Origin: JBAPRR01 sp049281195
GTDB taxonomy: Bacteria > Actinomycetota > Acidimicrobiia > Acidimicrobiales > CAVXTF01
Direction: 5' to 3'
Assembly (NCBI GenBank): GCA_049281195.1
Contig: JBAPRR010000139.1
Span: forward strand, 1-33,093
DNA length: 33,093 bases
Every line of letters begins with the position of its first letter. The stretch's first letter is position 1. A model generated the notes under the pieces. The model had not been told where the DNA came from. It saw only the letters and a list, made by a program, of their open reading frames with translations, and did no database searches. The translations under genes were made by a program, and so were the position numbers. This document shows positions 32,099 through 33,093 of the stretch, piece after piece.

Positions 32099-32848
32099 GT
32101 GAAAGGAGTCATCCTCGCTGGCGGATCCGGGACGCGGCTTGCTCCGCTCACCCGTATAACCAACAAACATCTTCTGCCTATCTACGACAGGCCGATGATC
32201 AGCTTTGCGATCGAAGCTTTGGTGCGCTCGGGAATCGACGAAGTGATGCTGGTCACCGGAGGTACCCATGCAGGGGAGTTCCTGCGGCTTTTGGGAAACG
32301 GTCGTGAGTACGGGTTGGAACGGCTTCAGTACTCGTACCAGGACCGGCCCGGCGGCATCGCCGAAGCGCTCGGACTGGCCGAGCACTTCTGCGGCGACGA
32401 CAGGGTCCTTGTGATGCTCGCCGACAACGTCGTCGAACACTCTTTCGGCCCAACCGTCGAGCGCTTCTTGGCCCAACCCGGAGGCGCTCGCATCCTCCTG
32501 ACCCGGCCAGACGACGCGACGCACCTTCGTCACCTTGGCGTGCCCGAGCTCGACGATTCGGGCCGAATCGTCCGCATCATCGAAAAACCCGAGGATCCTC
32601 CGAGTCGATATGCCGTCACAGGCATCTACTGCTACGACACGCAGGTGTGGAAGGTCGTCAAGAGCCTCGAGCCATCAGGGCGTGGGGAGCTCGAAATCAC
32701 AGACGTCAACAACTGGTATGTCTCTTCCGGCGCTATGGAGTACGACATTCTCGAAGGGTTCTGGGGAGACGCCGGTGAATCGATCGATGCGTATTACGAG
32801 GTCAACGACTTCGTACGGCAGAACGGGGTCAACCACGACCCCCACTGA
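32099..32848 (+). CDS. Sugar-1-phosphate nucleotidyltransferase, RmlA-like
   Basis: A 249-residue nucleotidyltransferase that would join a sugar-1-phosphate to a nucleoside triphosphate (dTTP + glucose-1-phosphate in classic RmlA). The N-terminus KGVILAGGSGTRLAPLT holds the nucleotide-binding GGxGTRL signature, followed by NKHLLPIYDRPMI. Later parts are MLADNVVEH (the metal-binding Asp is in LADN), LGVPELDDSGRIVRIIEKPEDPPSRYAVTGIYCYD with the EKP and V-T-G-I sugar-binding blocks, and GELEITDVNNWY. It is shorter than housekeeping RmlA (about 290) and resembles the second, short RmlA-type group of actinobacteria. The start is GTG 32099, fixed by the -10 box and by the family's N-terminus; a longer frame to 31826 overlaps the hydrolase gene and is rejected. 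It would feed the envelope glycosyltransferases. Confidence 0.9.
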   Translation: MKGVILAGGSGTRLAPLTRITNKHLLPIYDRPMISFAIEALVRSGIDEVMLVTGGTHAGEFLRLLGNGREYGLERLQYSYQDRPGGIAEALGLAEHFCGDDRVLVMLADNVVEHSFGPTVERFLAQPGGARILLTRPDDATHLRHLGVPELDDSGRIVRIIEKPEDPPSRYAVTGIYCYDTQVWKVVKSLEPSGRGELEITDVNNWYVSSGAMEYDILEGFWGDAGESIDAYYEVNDFVRQNGVNHDPH

Positions 32849-32901
32849 CACGAGTCCCGCTGACAGGACCTCCACGGCCTTTCTAGACGAAGCGCCCTGA
32901 C

Positions 32902-33093
32902 GTGGCCTTTCGGCGTCGGCGCCACGAACAGGACCACCAGCAGGCCCCTGACGCACGTGCACATCTCGATGCCGTCGGAAGTGAACCGGTCGAGAGTGAT
33001 GCTGGTGAAGAGGAACCCTTGAGTGTCCAGAGCGTCCTCGAAACTGACATCACAGACGTGGTGACGGCGGTCGGCAGTTATCTCGACTCGCCA
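32902..33093 (+). CDS. Start of an unidentified gene cut by the right edge
   Basis: A GTG at 32902 opens a frame of 64 codons that runs off the window. The translated start is basic (MAFRRRRHEQDHQQ), then acidic (ESDAGEEEPLS), then an ordinary-looking VLETDITDVVTAVGSYLDS segment. Third-position GC and residue choice look like real coding sequence in this frame. It follows the nucleotidyltransferase by 53 nt. I do not recognise the product. Confidence 0.5.
   Translation, partial: MAFRRRRHEQDHQQAPDARAHLDAVGSEPVESDAGEEEPLSVQSVLETDITDVVTAVGSYLDSP

Overview
The window is high-GC DNA from an actinobacterium. Its gene order (cofD, envelope glycosyltransferases, a DUF5719-like protein, manB, a Trm112-like protein, a phosphoglucose/phosphomannose isomerase, ahcY, a ribosome hibernation factor, secA, prfB, ftsE, ftsX) resembles the fbiA-manB-sahH neighbourhood of Mycobacterium and Streptomyces. 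Several features (short hibernation factor, leaderless starts, cofD) fit a deep-branching lineage such as Acidimicrobiia, but that placement is an inference. I see no phage, insertion sequence, CRISPR array, tRNA or rRNA.

Left part (1-11,640): cofD of coenzyme F420 synthesis enters from the left edge on the minus strand. Three tightly packed GT-B (family 4) glycosyltransferases and an SDR-type nucleotide-sugar epimerase/reductase follow on the plus strand. Next are a small minus-strand coiled-coil protein, a 1,313-residue GT2 plus polytopic membrane protein, and its partner, a secreted DUF5719-like protein. These look like an exopolysaccharide or cell-wall glycan assembly block.

Middle part (11,640-24,400): ftsH (minus) diverges from a CPBP-family intramembrane protease. 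Then come a 792-residue polytopic membrane protein of the PTPS-related/GT-C-like type and a secreted Ser/Thr/Gly-rich protein. A strong hairpin separates these from a central-metabolism run: manB, a Trm112-like protein, a SIS-domain sugar-phosphate isomerase and ahcY. ManB and the isomerase would feed mannose-1-phosphate to GDP-mannose, and so to the upstream glycosyltransferases. A minus-strand secreted, single-pass protein with a DUF2510 domain converges on ahcY.

Right part (24,400-33,093): a roughly 266-nt structured RNA with its own -10 box, a 10-bp closing helix and a crossing 8-bp helix (pseudoknot) lies directly upstream of the hpf/raiA gene. This is the expected position of the raiA-motif noncoding RNA and is the most interesting element here. 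SecA, RF2, FtsE, FtsX, a serine beta-lactamase-like hydrolase, an RmlA-like sugar nucleotidyltransferase and the start of an unidentified gene follow.

Two patterns run through the window. First, at least six genes appear to be leaderless: a TANNNT-like -10 box ends only 7-9 nt before the start codon and no Shine-Dalgarno sequence is present. Second, short tandem repeats are frequent. Those inside genes have units of 6, 9, 18 or 24 bp and so keep frame, while those at gene ends have units of 14 or 16 bp.
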